From contig NZ_PKLZ01000003.1 in assembly GCF_002868715.1 (NCBI RefSeq), forward strand, positions 248,001-312,000: 64,000 nt of DNA, read 5' to 3'. The translations under genes were made by a program, and so were the position numbers. Position 1 is the first letter of the stretch; each line of letters begins with the position of its first letter. Below are positions 1-8,478 of this stretch, one piece after another. Source of the DNA: Kineobactrum sediminis (GTDB taxonomy: Bacteria; Pseudomonadota; Gammaproteobacteria; Pseudomonadales; Halieaceae). The notes under the pieces were generated by a model. That model was not told where the DNA came from. It did not search any database and saw nothing but the letters and a program-made list of their open reading frames with translations.

Positions 1-211
1 GTTCGTCTCCTCCACCAGCTTTCTGGGTGACATGCCCGCCAACTGGTTCTTTGGCATTGAGCCCAACGCGTTCGGCGTAGTGGGTGCAGTGGTGAACTTC
101 ACCGTTGCCTTTGCCGTGTCCCGTATCACTGCGCCACCGCCCGCCCAGGTGCGCGACCTGGTGGAAAGCATCCGCGTGCCTACGGGGGCACCGGCGGCGG
201 GCACTCACTAG
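1..211 (+). CDS. Sodium:solute symporter family protein, C-terminal end (partial)
   Basis: Open from the left edge (frame starting at base 2) to a TAG at 209-211, giving about 69 residues. The visible part has a hydrophobic helix (GVVGAVVNFTVAFAVS) followed by ITAPPPAQVRDLVESIRVP. This proline-rich tail with the DLVESIRVP ending is typical of the C-terminus of roughly 550-600 residue sodium:solute symporters (SSS family, acetate/proline permease-like) in gammaproteobacteria. It would be an inner-membrane cotransporter; the substrate cannot be judged from this fragment. The start and the other helices lie upstream of the window. Confidence 0.72.
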   Translation, partial: FVSSTSFLGDMPANWFFGIEPNAFGVVGAVVNFTVAFAVSRITAPPPAQVRDLVESIRVPTGAPAAGTH

Positions 212-355
212 GGCACCAAGGGAGAGTATTGTTTCTTATACCAATCCCGGCTAGCCACTTCGGAAGGGTGTGCCCGGGGCACAATGATTCGTACAGTAGT
301 GCCAACGCCAGCGGGACTGTCAACGGACGCGGGCACTTATAATAAAGGAATCAAT

Positions 356-1525
356 GTGCTGGAAATAGAAAGTCTGCGGCAGCAGGCGATAGCGGAAACA
401 GGCCTGGACGATTTTGGTGCCCCTGCGTTCTACGAAGCCCTTGAACGCTTGCTCGATGCCCTGCATACCGAGGCGCGACTCAATGACTTCGGCCGGATGC
501 GGGCGGAGATGACCATCGTTGCCGGCCTGGGTAAGCGTCTGCAAATTGAGCACTATCTGGGGGAGCATCCGCAGGTGGCGGACGAAGTGATCCGGCGGCC
601 GGTATTCATTGTGGGCTTGCCGCGCACGGGCACCACGGCCCTGCATCATTTGCTGAACCAGGACCCGCTCAACCGGACCCTGCGCTTGTGGGAGGCCCAG
701 AACCCGGTGCCACCGCCGATGTCTGCTACTTATTACACGGATCCTCGTATCGCGGCCCAGGCTGAAAGTGTTGCACTGACCGAAACCTTCCTGCCGGGTT
801 TCAAGCGTACCCACCTGATTGATGCCGAGGAGCCGGACGAATGCTATATGTTGCTCAATCGCAATTTCATGTCGGTGGAATACCCGGCTATGTTCCACAT
901 TCCTTCCTACGCCAACTGGCTGTACGCCAACCTGTGTCGGTCGGACAGTTACGAATATCATCGCCGCCAGTTACAGCTGTTGCAGTCACAGCACCCGGGT
1001 AACTGGGTACTGAAAGCACCCTTCCACCAGCTTGGCCTGCGCGAAATCCTGCGGGTCTACCCGGACGCCATCATCCTGCAGACCCATCGCGCGCCCATGG
1101 CGTTTGTGGCCTCCGGCTGCAGTTTCAATGAGCTGTTGCGGCGCAGCAGTAGTGACATTATTGACCGTGCTGAAATCGGTCGTGACTGGATGACCATGCT
1201 CGACGCCTATACCCGAACATTCGAGGCCGATCGCGCGGCACTTGAGCCCGCGCATCCCGGCCAATTCATCGATCTTACCCACGATGACCTGCTGAGCGAT
1301 CCCTGGCCCGTTATTGAACAGATTTACAGCCTGCGCGGCCTGGTCCTCACCGACAGTACGCGCGCGGCCATGCGGCAGTGGCTGGCCGCGCACCCGCGTG
1401 CACAGCACGGACAGCATCAGTACCGGCTCGAGGATTACAGTATCGACCGCGGCGAGGTCGAGACCCTGTTTGGTGATTATGCCCGGCGCTACGGCCTGGC
1501 AATGGACGAGGAGATTACACAGTGA
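356..1525 (+). CDS. Sulfotransferase family protein (Sulfotransfer_3 type)
   Basis: A PAPS-dependent sulfotransferase-fold protein. The P-loop-like 5'-phosphosulfate binding motif PVFIVGLPRTGTT lies about 85-95 residues from the start, and the acidic/hydrophobic arrangement after it fits the family. I favour the GTG at 356 because an AAGGA sits about 7 bases upstream and VLEIESLRQQAIAETGLDDFG looks like the usual N-terminus of these proteins (389 aa). An ATG at 284 would add 24 residues without family character. Its stop overlaps the next gene's GTG start (GTGA), so the two are probably co-translated. The acceptor substrate is unknown; relatives are often found near steroid or lipid catabolic genes. 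Confidence 0.82.
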   Translation: MLEIESLRQQAIAETGLDDFGAPAFYEALERLLDALHTEARLNDFGRMRAEMTIVAGLGKRLQIEHYLGEHPQVADEVIRRPVFIVGLPRTGTTALHHLLNQDPLNRTLRLWEAQNPVPPPMSATYYTDPRIAAQAESVALTETFLPGFKRTHLIDAEEPDECYMLLNRNFMSVEYPAMFHIPSYANWLYANLCRSDSYEYHRRQLQLLQSQHPGNWVLKAPFHQLGLREILRVYPDAIILQTHRAPMAFVASGCSFNELLRRSSSDIIDRAEIGRDWMTMLDAYTRTFEADRAALEPAHPGQFIDLTHDDLLSDPWPVIEQIYSLRGLVLTDSTRAAMRQWLAAHPRAQHGQHQYRLEDYSIDRGEVETLFGDYARRYGLAMDEEITQ

Positions 1526-2637
1526 ACGATAATGTGAAAGCGGCGGAAGCTCGTGTCCTGGACGGCAGTGTCTGGGCGGATTTTTGCGACGCGCTGAAAG
1601 AGGCCGGCCAGCTGCTGGATGCGGAACAGGCACCGCAGGATGTATTCAGTCGCACCGAGGGCTATCGTTACCTGTCCCGGATGCTGCGTGCCGGGCTGGA
1701 GAGTTTTCTGGAGTCGGGTGACCCACTGTTTCCAGAGCTGCGCTGCCCGGCCCATGAAACCATCAAGCTCGGCGCCGACAACCCCGACAACCACTACCAG
1801 AGCGCCAGTATCGACCCCAATCACGATTACCGGATCACCGGTACCCGGGGCACGGTCGACTATCTCGGTTTTGGGACGGTGATCAACCGCTACAGTAGCG
1901 GTGGCGGGATGAAAACCGACGGCTGGCTCGACTCCCGGGATATGGACATCAATCCGGATGGCACCCTCGAAATCATTGTCAGCCAAAACCGGCAGCCCGG
2001 TAACTGGCTGCCCATGGGACCCGAGACCAATTCGCTGAACGTGCGCCAGACCTTCCAGGACCGACGTAGTGAAACCCGTGCTGAAATCCGCATTGAGCGC
2101 ATCGGCGCCGAACACGAGAGACCGGCGCCGCTCAGTGCTGAAAAGCTGGACCGTGGTCTCCTGGGGGCCGTGCAGTTCATGCGCAATACCACCGGCCTGT
2201 TTGAAGGCTGGGCCGAGAGCTTCCTGCCCACCGTGAACCAGGTCGCACCCGCGGACCAGGCCTATTGCCAGGCAATCGGCGGTGACCCCAACATCTACTA
2301 TTTCCACAGCAGCTGGGAGCTGGCAGAGGACGAGGCGTTGCTGATCCACGCGCCCGAGGTGCCCGACTGCCAGACCTGGAATTTTGTGCTGCAGAACTGG
2401 TGGATGGAGTCCCTGGACTATCGTTACCACACCATTCATTACAACAAACACAGTGCCCATTACGAGCCCGATGGCAGCGTGGTGATCGTGGTCTCACACC
2501 AGCAACCGCCCCAGGCCAACTGGGTGGAAACCGCGGGCCACCGCCGTGGCACCCTGTGCTGGCGCTGGATAGGGGCGAGCGAGCACCCGCCGGTCAATGC
2601 CAGAGTGGTGAAATTCAGCGAGCTGGCTCTGGCCTGA
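1522..2637 (+). CDS. DUF1214 domain-containing protein
   Basis: A 371-residue protein with a GTG start overlapping the stop of the sulfotransferase gene by 4 bases. The C-terminal half (residues about 230-350: YYFHSSWELAEDEALLIHAP, NFVLQNWWMESLDYR, VVSHQQPPQANWVETAGH) is the DUF1214 fold, and the preceding part (DYRITGTRGTVDYLGFGT, MGPETNSLNVRQTF) matches the N-terminal region usually attached to it. Biochemical function is not established for the family. It has no signal peptide, so it is probably cytoplasmic. Tight coupling to a sulfotransferase suggests action on the same small molecule. The last 23 bases overlap the tail of the convergent Lrp-type gene. Confidence 0.8.
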   Translation: MNDNVKAAEARVLDGSVWADFCDALKEAGQLLDAEQAPQDVFSRTEGYRYLSRMLRAGLESFLESGDPLFPELRCPAHETIKLGADNPDNHYQSASIDPNHDYRITGTRGTVDYLGFGTVINRYSSGGGMKTDGWLDSRDMDINPDGTLEIIVSQNRQPGNWLPMGPETNSLNVRQTFQDRRSETRAEIRIERIGAEHERPAPLSAEKLDRGLLGAVQFMRNTTGLFEGWAESFLPTVNQVAPADQAYCQAIGGDPNIYYFHSSWELAEDEALLIHAPEVPDCQTWNFVLQNWWMESLDYRYHTIHYNKHSAHYEPDGSVVIVVSHQQPPQANWVETAGHRRGTLCWRWIGASEHPPVNARVVKFSELALA

Positions 2638-3109
2638 GGGCAGGCGGAGAGTCCTGCGCGATGGGCAGTGCCGTTGTCAGCTTGATTTCACGCAGGGCGA
2701 TATTGGATTTGATCTGGGAAATCTGTGGCAGGGTGAACAGGAAGCCCTCCACAAAGGCGTCAAAGCTCTCAATATTGGTGGTGACGACCCTGAGGATAAA
2801 ATCCGCCTCGCCGGTGGTCACAAAGCACTCCATGACCTCGGATCTTTGCATGACCGCGGCTTCGAACTCGGCGGTGCTCTCGCGTACATGGCGCGCCAGG
2901 GTGATGTGGATAAAGGCACACAGGTTCAGGTTGACCCGGGCCCTGTTCAGTATCGCCGTATAACCCTCGATAACGCCGCTGTCCTCCAGGGCTTTCATGC
3001 GCCGCCAACAGGCGGCAGGTGAAATGTCGGCGATTTCCGCCAGCCGCTGATTGCTGACCCGGCCCTGCTGCTGCAGCGTCTGCAGTATCCTGATATCCGT
3101 GCGATCCAT
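2615..3109 (-). CDS. Lrp/AsnC family transcriptional regulator
   Basis: A 164-residue regulator with the N-terminal winged helix-turn-helix (MDRTDIRILQTLQQQGRVSNQRLAEIADISPAACWRRMKALEDSGVI, shown here as the region of residues 1-47) and the C-terminal RAM/ligand-binding domain (ECFVTTGEADFILRVVTTNI). Size and layout are typical. It is transcribed divergently from the indolepyruvate oxidoreductase gene across a 154-base AT-rich gap, so it most likely senses an amino acid and controls that gene and itself. Its 3' end overlaps the end of the DUF1214 gene by 23 bases. Confidence 0.9.
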   Translation of the reverse strand: MDRTDIRILQTLQQQGRVSNQRLAEIADISPAACWRRMKALEDSGVIEGYTAILNRARVNLNLCAFIHITLARHVRESTAEFEAAVMQRSEVMECFVTTGEADFILRVVTTNIESFDAFVEGFLFTLPQISQIKSNIALREIKLTTALPIAQDSPPALRPEPAR

Positions 3110-3263
3110 AATTTTTTTGATCCGGAATGTTGAAGAATCTTTCTTTTTTAAGAGATATATGTATAGGTTCTTCGAATTATACCGGTTATCTCCTAAATAA
3201 TCGAAAGCACATTCCAGCCTGAAGGGATTACAGTAGCAGTGTCACCTTCATTTGGATTCCACC
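3110..3263. promoter_or_regulatory. Divergent regulatory region between Lrp-type regulator and iorAB
   Basis: A 154-base gap between the two divergent start codons, clearly more AT-rich than its surroundings between 3110 and 3210. It contains a spaced inverted repeat, GAAGAA at 3132-3137 and TTCTTC at 3168-3173, and the palindrome TTCGAA at 3171-3176. These are candidate Lrp-family binding elements; Lrp sites are degenerate, so this is inferred from position and base composition rather than from a consensus match. Confidence 0.4.
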
Positions 3264-6200
3264 ATGAGCCAGTCCCCGATTACGCCCGCACTCGATATCT
3301 ATGAGCTTGAGGACCGCTATCTGCGCAGCACGGGCCGGGTATTCCTGACCGGCACCCAGGCCCTGGTGCGGCTACCGATGTTGCAGCGTGAGCTGGATCG
3401 TCGGCAGAAGCTGAATACCGCCGGTTTTATTTCCGGTTACCGCGGTTCTCCCCTGGGGGCGTACGATCTCGAATTGTGGCGAGCCGACCGGTTCCTGCGG
3501 GAACACGATATCGAGTTCCTGCCGGCGGTGAATGAAGACCTGGCGGCGACCGCCATCCTGGGCACCCAGCAGGTAGAGACCGACTCTGCGCGTGAGGTCG
3601 ATGGTGTGTTTTCGATCTGGTATGGCAAGGGGCCCGGGGTGGATCGCTCCGGAGACGCGCTCAAGCATGGCAATGCCTATGGCAGCTCTCCCCATGGCGG
3701 GGTCCTGGTCATTGCCGGTGACGACCACGGCTGCGTGTCATCCAGCATGTCGCACCAGTCGGACGTCGCCTTCATGGCGTATTTTATGCCTACTCTCAAC
3801 CCGGCAACGGTCGCGGAATACATCGAGTATGGGCTTTACGGTTTTGCCCTGTCGCGCTATTCGGGTACCTGGGTGGGCTTCAAGGCCATATCGGAAACCG
3901 TGGAAAGCGCGGCATCGGTAGATCTCGCCTGTGTGCGTGAGTTCAGGACGCCGGAAGACTACGTGGCGCCAGAGTACGGCTTGCATTATCGCTGGCCGGA
4001 TCTGCCGGGGCCACAGGTGGAAGGGCGGATGGTTGCCAAGCTGGAAGCGGTACGGGCTTTCGCCCGGGCCAATCCCATCGACCGCGCAATCTACAATCTC
4101 CCCGACGCCAAATTCGGCATCATTACCACCGGCAAGGGTCACCTGGACCTGATGGAGGCGTTGCGGCTGCTGGGTATCGATGAGCAGCGCGCCCGGGCGC
4201 TGGGTATTGATATTTATAAAATCGGGATGGTGTGGCCGCTGGAAACACAAGGTGCCCGCGCGTTCCTGCGGGGCAAGCAGGAAGTGCTGGTGGTGGAGGA
4301 AAAGCGCGGCATTATTGAAAGTGGGCTAAAGGAGGCGCTGTACGACTACCAGAGTGACAAGCCCAGCCGGATGGTGGGCAAGTACGACGAGGAGGGCCGT
4401 CCGCTGGTCCCCTGGACAGGAGAGCTGAGTCCCGCCCTGCTGGCACCGATTGTCGCCGCACGCATAAGCCATGAGTATCCGGAGGTACGTTTTGACCGGG
4501 AACTGGCGGCACTGCAAGCCCGCCAGGTGACCGTGGTGGCGCCCACCGACGTCAAGCGCACTCCTTATTTTTGCGCGGGCTGTCCCCACAATACCTCAAC
4601 CCGGGTGCCGGAAGGCAGCAAGGCACTGGCCGGTATCGGGTGCCATTTCATGGCCTCCTGGATGGACCGCAATACCGAATCCCTTATCCAGATGGGCGGC
4701 GAGGGCGTTAATTGGGTAGGTAAATCCCGGTTTATCGGCAACGGACATGTTTTCCAGAACCTGGGGGAAGGCACCTATTTTCACTCGGGCTATATGGCGA
4801 TCCGCCAGGCTGTGGCGGCCGCGACCAACATTACCTATAAAATCCTGTTTAACGATGCGGTGGCCATGACCGGCGGCCAGCCCGTTGACGGGGTAATCAC
4901 CGTTCCCGGCATAGCCAGCCAGGTGCGTGCCGAAGGGGTGCAGACCATTGCAGTGGTGAGCGACGAACCCGAGAAATACACCAATAAAACGTTATTTCCC
5001 CCGCAGACGCAGTTTTACCATCGGGACCTGCTGGATACGGTACAACGGGAACTGCGAGAGATTCCCGGGGTGACGGTACTGATTTATGACCAGACCTGTG
5101 CGGCGGAAAAAAGACGCCTGCGCAAGAAGGGCGCCTATCCCGACCCCGACCGGCGCATGTTCATCAACCAGGCCGTGTGCGAAGGCTGCGGCGACTGCTC
5201 AGTCCAGTCAAACTGTCTTTCCATCTATCCGGTCGACACACCGCTGGGGCGCAAACGCAAAATCGACCAGTCCTCGTGCAACAAGGATTATTCCTGTGTA
5301 AAAGGATTTTGTCCCAGCTTTGTCTCCGTCTCCGGCGGCCGTTTGAGAAAACCCGCGGTGGATACTGCGGGCCAGGACTTTGAACGACGGGTTGCCGAAC
5401 TGCCCCTGCCACCGACAGCGGACCTGGCGGATAACTTCAACCTGCTGGTCGGCGGCATCGGGGGCACCGGCGTGGTAACGGTGGGTGCGCTGATCACCAT
5501 GGCGGCCCATCTTGAGGGCAAGGGTGCGAGTGTCCTGGATTTTACCGGTTTTGCCCAGAAGGGCGGCGCGGTTATCAGTCACATCCGCATCGGTAGCAGC
5601 CCCGCCAGCCTGAACCAGGTGCGGATTGCCGATGGTCATGCCGACGCGCTGGTGGCCTGTGACATCGTGGTCGGCACCGACGCCAGGTCGCTGGCCGTGT
5701 TGGCGAAGGACCGCACCCGGGTGCTGGTGAATCACAGTGAAGTGCCCAGCGGCCAGTTTGTTCGCGACCGCAATTCGACGATCAGGATGGGTGAGCGTAT
5801 CGAGGCACTTGCCGGCGCCGTCGGCAAGGACAATCTGCACACTGTGGCCGCCAATGAGCTGATGGAACGCATTCTCGGCAACACCGTGTATGCGAATGTG
5901 TTCCTGCTGGGGCATGCCTGGCAACAGGGCCTGGTGCCGGTCTCCAGGGCCGCGCTGGAGCGGGCACTCGAACTCAACGGCGTTAATGTCACCGAAAACC
6001 TGCAGGCCTTCGGCTGGGGCAGAATTGCCGCGCAAGATCCTGATTATGTCTCCCGCATGGCGGGGCTTGTGGATGTGATCAGGTTGCCGGAGTCACTGGA
6101 TGAGATCGTGGCCTACCGCGCCGGTCTGCTGGTGGAATACCAGAACAAGGCGTATGCCGGGGACTACGAGGCTCGTATTGCCCAGGTACGGGCTCGCGAG

Positions 6201-6773
6201 CGTGAAGTAACGCCGGGCCGAAGCGGCCTTAGTGAAGCGATTGCCCGCAACCTCTACAAGCTGCTCGCCTACAAGGATGAGTATGAAGTGGCGCGCCTGT
6301 ACACCGACGGCAGCTTTCGCAAACAGCTCGCGGAGACTTTTGAGGGCGACTACACACTCAAATTCCACCTTGCGCCGCCAATCTTCAACCGCGGTGTGGA
6401 TGAGCAGGGGCGCCCGCGTAAACGTACGTTTGGTCCCTGGATGCTGCCTGTTTTTGCGCTGCTGGCCAGGTGCAGGGGCGTGCGCGGGAGCTGGCTGGAT
6501 CCCTTCAGTCGCCTGCCTGACCGGCGCCAGGAGCGAGCCCTGATCACCGATTACCAGGCGCTGGTGGAGGATCTGCTGGCGGGCCTCACCGCGGAAAATT
6601 ACGCTATTGCCCTGGAATGCGCGAATCTTCCCGACCAGATTCGCGGCTATGGGCCGGTAAAAGCGGAATCGATTACTGCGTACCAGCAACTGCGGACAAA
6701 CCTGTTGCGGCGCTTCCATAACCCGGATGATAGCGTCCAGCTCCATCCTGCCATTGAGTCCGCGGCCGGCTGA
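3264..6773 (+). CDS. Indolepyruvate:ferredoxin oxidoreductase, fused alpha-beta type
   Basis: About 1169 residues, the length of the fused IorA-IorB enzymes of proteobacteria. It oxidatively decarboxylates aryl pyruvates (from transamination of Trp, Phe, Tyr) to aryl-acetyl-CoA, reducing ferredoxin. The N-terminal two thirds carry the pyruvate-oxidoreductase/ThDP domains (CAGCPHNTSTRVPEG, GIGCHFMASW, GGEGVNWVG near residues 435-490). A cysteine-rich segment near 635-685 (CEGCGDCSVQSNC, then CNKDYSCVKGFCPS) fits [4Fe-4S] ligation. The C-terminal IorB-like domain begins near 728 (GGIGGTGVVTVGAL, GFAQKGGAV). I chose ATG 3264; an upstream TTG at 3252 is possible, and neither has a strong ribosome site. 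An Lrp-type regulator is divergent, and no ferredoxin gene is adjacent. Confidence 0.9.
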   Translation: MSQSPITPALDIYELEDRYLRSTGRVFLTGTQALVRLPMLQRELDRRQKLNTAGFISGYRGSPLGAYDLELWRADRFLREHDIEFLPAVNEDLAATAILGTQQVETDSAREVDGVFSIWYGKGPGVDRSGDALKHGNAYGSSPHGGVLVIAGDDHGCVSSSMSHQSDVAFMAYFMPTLNPATVAEYIEYGLYGFALSRYSGTWVGFKAISETVESAASVDLACVREFRTPEDYVAPEYGLHYRWPDLPGPQVEGRMVAKLEAVRAFARANPIDRAIYNLPDAKFGIITTGKGHLDLMEALRLLGIDEQRARALGIDIYKIGMVWPLETQGARAFLRGKQEVLVVEEKRGIIESGLKEALYDYQSDKPSRMVGKYDEEGRPLVPWTGELSPALLAPIVAARISHEYPEVRFDRELAALQARQVTVVAPTDVKRTPYFCAGCPHNTSTRVPEGSKALAGIGCHFMASWMDRNTESLIQMGGEGVNWVGKSRFIGNGHVFQNLGEGTYFHSGYMAIRQAVAAATNITYKILFNDAVAMTGGQPVDGVITVPGIASQVRAEGVQTIAVVSDEPEKYTNKTLFPPQTQFYHRDLLDTVQRELREIPGVTVLIYDQTCAAEKRRLRKKGAYPDPDRRMFINQAVCEGCGDCSVQSNCLSIYPVDTPLGRKRKIDQSSCNKDYSCVKGFCPSFVSVSGGRLRKPAVDTAGQDFERRVAELPLPPTADLADNFNLLVGGIGGTGVVTVGALITMAAHLEGKGASVLDFTGFAQKGGAVISHIRIGSSPASLNQVRIADGHADALVACDIVVGTDARSLAVLAKDRTRVLVNHSEVPSGQFVRDRNSTIRMGERIEALAGAVGKDNLHTVAANELMERILGNTVYANVFLLGHAWQQGLVPVSRAALERALELNGVNVTENLQAFGWGRIAAQDPDYVSRMAGLVDVIRLPESLDEIVAYRAGLLVEYQNKAYAGDYEARIAQVRAREREVTPGRSGLSEAIARNLYKLLAYKDEYEVARLYTDGSFRKQLAETFEGDYTLKFHLAPPIFNRGVDEQGRPRKRTFGPWMLPVFALLARCRGVRGSWLDPFSRLPDRRQERALITDYQALVEDLLAGLTAENYAIALECANLPDQIRGYGPVKAESITAYQQLRTNLLRRFHNPDDSVQLHPAIESAAG

Positions 6774-6803
6774 ACGGCAGCCGCGGCCTGTTATTGGCGC
6801 CGA

Positions 6804-7769
6804 TCAGCCGCCCAGCAGTCGCTGGCGGGCGGCGGCGTATTCCCGCTGCAGGCGCGCCACCAGCTCCGCCGCCGGCAGGATGTCCTTGACGGCGCCGATA
6901 CCCTGGCCGCAGCCCCAGATGTCTTTCCAGGCCTTGGCATCGGAACCACCGCCGGAACCAAAGTTCATCGCCGTCGGGTCACTGACCGGCAGGTTGTCCG
7001 GGTCCAGCCCGGCGGCCTCAATGGAGGGCCGCAGGTAATTGCCATGGATGCCGGTAAACAGGTTGCTGTAAACAATATCCGATGCGCCGTTGTCCACGAT
7101 TGCCTGCTTGTAGGCCTGCTCGGCGTTGGCTTCGAGAGTGGCGATGAAGGCAGAGCCCACGTAGCCCAGGTCCGCGCCCATGGCCTGTGCTGCGAGAATG
7201 GCGTCACCGGTGGCGATGGAGCCGGAGAGCAATAACGGGCCGTCGAACCACTCGCGAATTTCCTGGACCAGGGCAAACGGTGAAATTGGCCCGGCGTGGC
7301 CACCCGCACCGGAAGCCACGGCGATCAGGCCATCCGCGCCTTTCTCAATGGCCTTGCGGGCAAAGCGGTTGTTGATAATGTCGTGCAGCACGATGCCGCC
7401 ATAGGAATGCACCGCCTCATTGACGAACTCCTTGGCGCCCAGCGAGGTGATTACGATCGGGACCTTGTACTTCACGCACATTTCCAGATCATGCTGCAGG
7501 CGATCGTTGGAGCCGTGCACAATCTGGTTTACCGCGAAGGGAGCGGACAGTTGATCCGGGTTGGCGGCATCCCAGGCGGCAAGCTCGGTGGTGATCTTGT
7601 CCAGCCACTGGTCCAGCGCTTCAGCGGGACGTGCATTCAGGGAAGGGAACGAGCCGACGATGCCGGCCTTGCACTGGGCAATCACCAGATCCGGGTTGGA
7701 AATAATGAACATCGGCGCGGCAACGGCGGGCAGGCGCAGGCGGTCTTTCAAAATAGCGGGTAGGGCCAT
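6804..7769 (-). CDS. NAD(P)H-dependent flavin oxidoreductase, nitronate monooxygenase-like
   Basis: A 321-residue FMN-dependent TIM-barrel enzyme of the nitronate monooxygenase (2-nitropropane dioxygenase) family. Visible landmarks are the N-terminal LRLPAVAAPMFIISNPDLV segment, the flavin-phosphate region SGAGGHAGPISPFALV, and GADLGYVGSAFIAT. Members oxidise nitronates such as propionate-3-nitronate or act as NADH:quinone reductases; the substrate here cannot be told. ATG 7769 is preferred, with GGAG about 9 bases upstream; an in-frame TTG at 7784 overlaps that ribosome site. The divergent PadR-type gene and the twin palindromes between them suggest specific repression. It converges with iorAB with a 30-base gap. 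Confidence 0.85.
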   Translation of the reverse strand: MALPAILKDRLRLPAVAAPMFIISNPDLVIAQCKAGIVGSFPSLNARPAEALDQWLDKITTELAAWDAANPDQLSAPFAVNQIVHGSNDRLQHDLEMCVKYKVPIVITSLGAKEFVNEAVHSYGGIVLHDIINNRFARKAIEKGADGLIAVASGAGGHAGPISPFALVQEIREWFDGPLLLSGSIATGDAILAAQAMGADLGYVGSAFIATLEANAEQAYKQAIVDNGASDIVYSNLFTGIHGNYLRPSIEAAGLDPDNLPVSDPTAMNFGSGGGSDAKAWKDIWGCGQGIGAVKDILPAAELVARLQREYAAARQRLLGG

Positions 7770-7802
7770 GGGGCTTAACTCCAAAGGGATGGTGGTCGAA
7801 TT

Positions 7803-7850
7803 TATGCAATTTATTGCATATTTATTTTTTATGCAACCTTTTGCATAAAA
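7803..7850. promoter_or_regulatory. Two palindromic operators, probable PadR-family sites
   Basis: Two near-identical palindromes lie between the divergent oxidoreductase and PadR-type genes. Site 1 (7803-7820) is TATGCAAT-TT-ATTGCATA. Site 2 (7827-7850) is TTTTATGCAA-CCTT-TTGCATAAAA. Both reduce to ATGC-N8-GCAT, which has the geometry of the known PadR box ATGT-N8-ACAT. Their centres are 27 bases apart. On the minus strand TTGCAT (7836-7831) and TAAATT are 17 bases apart and could form the promoter of the oxidoreductase gene, so occupancy would block it. The assignment to the adjacent regulator is inferred. Confidence 0.72.
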
Positions 7851-7904
7851 AGAGAGCGCGGAGTAAGCTGGACATAACTACGACCCGGAGATACGACATC
7901 CGCT

Positions 7905-8453
7905 ATGGCACTGTCTCACGCGATAATGACGGCCTTGCTGGAGGACACCATGTCCGGCTACGAGCTGGCCAAGGCCTTCGATGTTTCGCTGGGCCTGTTC
8001 TGGCGCGCCAGCCATCAGCAGATTTACCAGGAATTGCACAAGCTGGCGGCCAAGGGGTGGTTACAGCAGGAAACGGTGCCCCAGGCCGGGAAACCGAACA
8101 AGATAGTCTATGCCCTGACCCCGGTCGGGCACGTCGCCCTGGAGGCCTGGGTGCTGGGTGGCAGCCGGGTGCAGGAGGGCAAGGACGACCTGTTCGTCAA
8201 GCTGTATAACCTCGCTGAGCACAACGCTTCGCACCTGGCCGCGGAGATTGAACAGCGTCGGGAGCAGATGATGCAGCGGCTGTACCTGTACGAGAAAATA
8301 CGGCGCCGCCACTACGCGGACCCGGCGACCTTGCCGGTGCGACGCAAGGGTGTCTACCTGGCACTGCTGGCGGGCATTCGCCAGGGCGAGCATACCCTCA
8401 GCTGGTGCGATGAAGCGCTGGCGTTGCTGGCGACCGTGGACCAGCGTCCTTAG
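7905..8453 (+). CDS. PadR family transcriptional regulator
   Basis: A 182-residue protein of the longer PadR type. The winged-helix DNA-binding domain covers residues 1-75 (MALSHAIMTALLEDTMSGYE, then LGLFWRASHQQIYQELHKLAAKGWL, KIVYALTPVG). The C-terminal helical dimerisation part carries EIEQRREQMMQRLYLYEKI, typical of the Vir_act_alpha_C domain. It is divergent from a nitronate-monooxygenase-like gene, with two ATGC-N8-GCAT palindromes between them, so it probably represses that gene and perhaps itself. The effector is unknown. Confidence 0.9.
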   Translation: MALSHAIMTALLEDTMSGYELAKAFDVSLGLFWRASHQQIYQELHKLAAKGWLQQETVPQAGKPNKIVYALTPVGHVALEAWVLGGSRVQEGKDDLFVKLYNLAEHNASHLAAEIEQRREQMMQRLYLYEKIRRRHYADPATLPVRRKGVYLALLAGIRQGEHTLSWCDEALALLATVDQRP

Positions 8454-8478
8454 GGGCGAAGGGGAGCAGGCTGCCGCG

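Noticed and set aside
338-343. A perfect TATAAT shortly before the sulfotransferase GTG at 356.
   Set aside because: A start site about 7 bases on would leave the AAGGA ribosome site outside the transcript, and no good -35 lies 16-18 bases upstream. It is probably chance.
1489-2460. A 323-codon minus-strand frame opposite the DUF1214 gene.
   Set aside because: No recognisable domain; the plus-strand gene has clear family motifs and a coupled start.
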